From the NCBI GenBank assembly GCA_024277695.1, contig JAJRUR010000060.1, positions 1-34,120 on the forward strand: 34,120 bases of DNA, written 5' to 3'. Each line of letters starts with the position of its first letter. The first letter of the stretch is position 1. This document shows, one piece after another, positions 32,008 to 34,120 of this stretch. Source of the stretch: Bacteroidota bacterium. Lineage in GTDB: Bacteria; Bacteroidota; Bacteroidia; Chitinophagales; Saprospiraceae. A program made the position numbers and the translations under genes. A model generated the notes under the pieces. That model was not told the DNA's origin and ran no database searches. It was given only the letters and a program-made list of their open reading frames with translations.

Positions 32008-32760
32008 TTATAGTATTAATATCAACCATTCGTATATTATTTTTAAACCGACGGATGCTATCAGAGCAGCAGCCATCAGACGGACTTGCCTAGCCGACCA
32101 TTTTTTGATAGACATCCTGCTTCCGATTTGCCCACCTATTAGCACGGCTACACCTAATATCAACAAAAGACGGTAGTCGAGGTTTAGATTTCTGCTGAGC
32201 AAACCCAAAAAACCTGCGATCGAATTGGCCAAAATAAAAAAACTTGTGGTTGCTGCTATTTTTTTTGCATCAGCCCAATGACTTAAATACAAAAAAGGAG
32301 ATAAGAACACCCCACCACCCAAGCCCATTAAGCCCGATACGAATCCTATAACACCTCCGATGGATAAAGAGTATAAAGTTCCTGATGTAGGCCGCCCTTG
32401 TTTATCCTCATATCTTTTGACGGTTACCATGCCTACGGAAGCCATGATGAGTAAAATGGCAAGTAGTATCATATAACTCTCTCTGTCCAGAGATATTCTA
32501 CCACCAAAAAAAGAAAGCGGAATACTCAAGATGACAAAGGGCCATATACGGGACCAATCAAAAAGATTATTTTTTATATAATTTATAGTGGAGCCGGATA
32601 CTACGATGATATTGCATAATAATGCGATCGCCCGCATAGAATTTGTGGGTAGATGGAGCAGTGCCAATATCGCCAAATAGCTCGATCCACCTCCAAATCC
32701 TGCACTGGAGTAGATTAAGGAGACGAGTCCAAACAGTAGTATTAGCCAGTAAATCTCCAT
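32008..32760 (-). CDS. TSUP (TauE/SafE) family anion exporter
   Basis: 250 residues from the ATG at 32760. About eight membrane helices arranged as two similar halves; the glycine-rich signatures SSAGFGGGSSYLAIL in the first half and GFVSGLMGLGGGVFLSPFL in the second are the family mark. Members move sulfite, sulfoacetate or other organosulfur anions, some with taurine pathways. The gene lies four bases before moaD in one operon, so sulfur metabolism or molybdoenzyme substrates such as sulfite are plausible cargo, but this is inference from position. Family is sure. Confidence 0.9.
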   Translation of the reverse strand: MEIYWLILLFGLVSLIYSSAGFGGGSSYLAILALLHLPTNSMRAIALLCNIIVVSGSTINYIKNNLFDWSRIWPFVILSIPLSFFGGRISLDRESYMILLAILLIMASVGMVTVKRYEDKQGRPTSGTLYSLSIGGVIGFVSGLMGLGGGVFLSPFLYLSHWADAKKIAATTSFFILANSIAGFLGLLSRNLNLDYRLLLILGVAVLIGGQIGSRMSIKKWSARQVRLMAAALIASVGLKIIYEWLILIL

Positions 32761-32862
32761 ACATTGATATCAACTACAAATATATCAAAAGCTTGTAGAG
32801 TTCTTTGGATTGTACCATGGTTTGGTCTATAGCCCTTATCTTCGTCAACTAAAAACTTATTC

Positions 32863-34104
32863 ATGTCAGCAAATTCTATAGTACTCACCCACATCGATAA
32901 GCTGTATGGAGTGGAGTTGGAAAATAGTCAGATCAGAAAGGGATCTGCTATGAGCGAAATGAATGTAATCGACGATGCTTGGTTGTATATCCAATCCGGC
33001 AAAATACATAGTTGGGGCTCGATGAGTGAACTGCCTGAGCGATCTTGTACGCACTATGATGTCAAAGGAGGATCCGTTTTGCCTGCTTGGTGTGACTCGC
33101 ATACGCACATAGTTTATCACCAAAGCCGGGAGGCGGAGTTTGTTATGCGGGTCAAGGGTATCAGCTATGAAGAAATAGCTAGGAACGGCGGAGGTATACT
33201 CAACTCGGCACTCAAGTTGCGCGAGGCAGACTATGAAGAATTGTTTGATCAAGCGCACAATCGACTCCAAGAGGTCATCGGATATGGTACCGGTGCCATA
33301 GAGATCAAGAGCGGTTATGGTCTTAGCTATGAGAGTGAGCTCAAAATGTTACGTGTGATACAAGGTCTGAAATTAGTCTCTCCAATACCGATCAAAGCGA
33401 GCTTTTTGGGAGCCCATGCAGTACCAACGGAGTATAAGCAACATCGAGACGACTATATCAAATTGATTACGGATCGTATGCTTCCGCAAATAGCTGACGA
33501 AGGCCTGGCAGATTATATGGATGTGTTTTGCGATGAAGGATTTTTTACGCCTGACGAAACTTCTGTATTATTAGAGGCCGGAGCACGCTTTGGCTTAAAG
33601 CCAAAAATACATGCCAATGAACTAGCTATAAGCGGCGGAGTCCAAATAGGGGTACGTCATCAAGCTCTCTCGGTGGATCATTTGGAGCGTATCGGTGATG
33701 AAGAGATCAGCGTGTTACAGAACTCTACTACTATGCCAACACTCTTGCCGGGGACGGCGTTTTTTCTAAATATACCGTATGCACCGGCACGAAAGATGAT
33801 CGACTCAGGTCTGCCCGTAGCGCTAGCTACGGACTACAATCCCGGTTCCACACCTTCAGGCCGTATGCCGTTGATCCTGAGTCTGGCTTGTCTCAAAATG
33901 AAGATGCTCCCCGAAGAGGCTGTCCATGCCGCTACCATCAATGGCGCATATGCCATGGAGCTAGAGGATACATTAGGCTCTATCTGTCCGGGCAAACTTG
34001 CCCAGCTCATCATCACCAAACCTATGCCATCCTTAGCATTTCTCCCGTATGCTTATGGTAGTGACTTGATAGATCGGGTTTTGCTCCAAGGCAAATTCTT
34101 TTAA
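32863..34104 (+). CDS. hutI: Imidazolonepropionase
   Basis: 413 residues from the ATG at 32863. It hydrolyses imidazolone propionate to N-formimino-glutamate in histidine breakdown. This amidohydrolase keeps its metal ligands: DSHTHIVYH (His80, His82), AIEIKSGYGLS, HANELAISGG (His250), VDHLE (His273) and ATDYNPGSTPSGRMP (Asp324). The length is normal. The other hut genes (hutH, hutU, hutG) are not in the window; it stands 102 bases from the divergent exporter gene. Certain for the enzyme; no regulatory site recognised. Confidence 0.96.
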   Translation: MSANSIVLTHIDKLYGVELENSQIRKGSAMSEMNVIDDAWLYIQSGKIHSWGSMSELPERSCTHYDVKGGSVLPAWCDSHTHIVYHQSREAEFVMRVKGISYEEIARNGGGILNSALKLREADYEELFDQAHNRLQEVIGYGTGAIEIKSGYGLSYESELKMLRVIQGLKLVSPIPIKASFLGAHAVPTEYKQHRDDYIKLITDRMLPQIADEGLADYMDVFCDEGFFTPDETSVLLEAGARFGLKPKIHANELAISGGVQIGVRHQALSVDHLERIGDEEISVLQNSTTMPTLLPGTAFFLNIPYAPARKMIDSGLPVALATDYNPGSTPSGRMPLILSLACLKMKMLPEEAVHAATINGAYAMELEDTLGSICPGKLAQLIITKPMPSLAFLPYAYGSDLIDRVLLQGKFF

Positions 34105-34120
34105 TAATTTGGTCTTAGTA

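Noticed and set aside
1-34120. CRISPR array, rRNA operon or integron attC sites
   Set aside because: No regularly spaced direct repeats, no rRNA-like stretches and no attC core pairs were seen.

Overview
The window reads as a chromosomal stretch of a Bacteroidota bacterium, most likely of the Saprospiria type. The evidence is the gene content: a GLPGLI-family protein, a PorP/SprF-type type IX secretion protein, a DUF4292 lipoprotein next to an EnvC-like protein, and a MobA with a Bacteroidota-style N-terminal extension. The -7 promoter boxes also match TAnnTTTG, and ribosome binding sites are weak or absent. The lineage below phylum is inference from gene content. I see no rRNA, tRNA, CRISPR array or complete insertion sequence.

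Layout. 1-1.8 kb is an accessory patch: the start of a GLPGLI gene running off the left edge, a strong hairpin, a lipoprotein with a duplicated six-cysteine module, and a decayed copy of part of the GLPGLI gene. 1.8-4.3 kb holds two co-directional genes, an unrecognised protein and a trypsin-like protease with a zinc ribbon, which appear to share a YbjN-like module. 4.5-7.5 kb carries PorP/SprF, bactofilin, AtpZ, a four-helix membrane protein and a biotin carrier protein. 7.6-11.5 kb (minus strand) has an aspartyl protease with PDZ domain, a DUF937-like/OmpA envelope protein and a bile-acid-symporter-family carrier. 11.9-13.7 kb is an AT-rich two-gene restriction-modification system. 13.8-22 kb has an outer-membrane-type protein, a polysaccharide deacetylase-like protein, uracil phosphoribosyltransferase, a sodium:solute symporter, and the TPR / DUF4292 / EnvC-like operon on the minus strand. 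22.2-26.2 kb is housekeeping: pyruvate kinase diverging from acpP-fabF-rnc. 26.3-32.8 kb is a molybdenum cofactor cluster: ArsR regulator, small conserved protein, moaA, moeA, moaC and mobA on plus, facing moaE, moaD and a TauE/SafE-type exporter on minus. The window closes with imidazolonepropionase (hutI).

How the genes work together. MoaA and MoaC make cyclic pyranopterin monophosphate, MoaD/MoaE convert it to molybdopterin, MoeA inserts molybdate and MobA attaches the nucleotide. A molybdate transporter and a MogA/MoaB adenylyltransferase are not in the window. AcpP and FabF serve fatty acid elongation.

The least expected observations are a MoaC preceded by about 50 residues resembling the N-terminal domain of translation factor IF-2, the paired protease/YbjN-like genes, and the internally duplicated six-cysteine lipoprotein.
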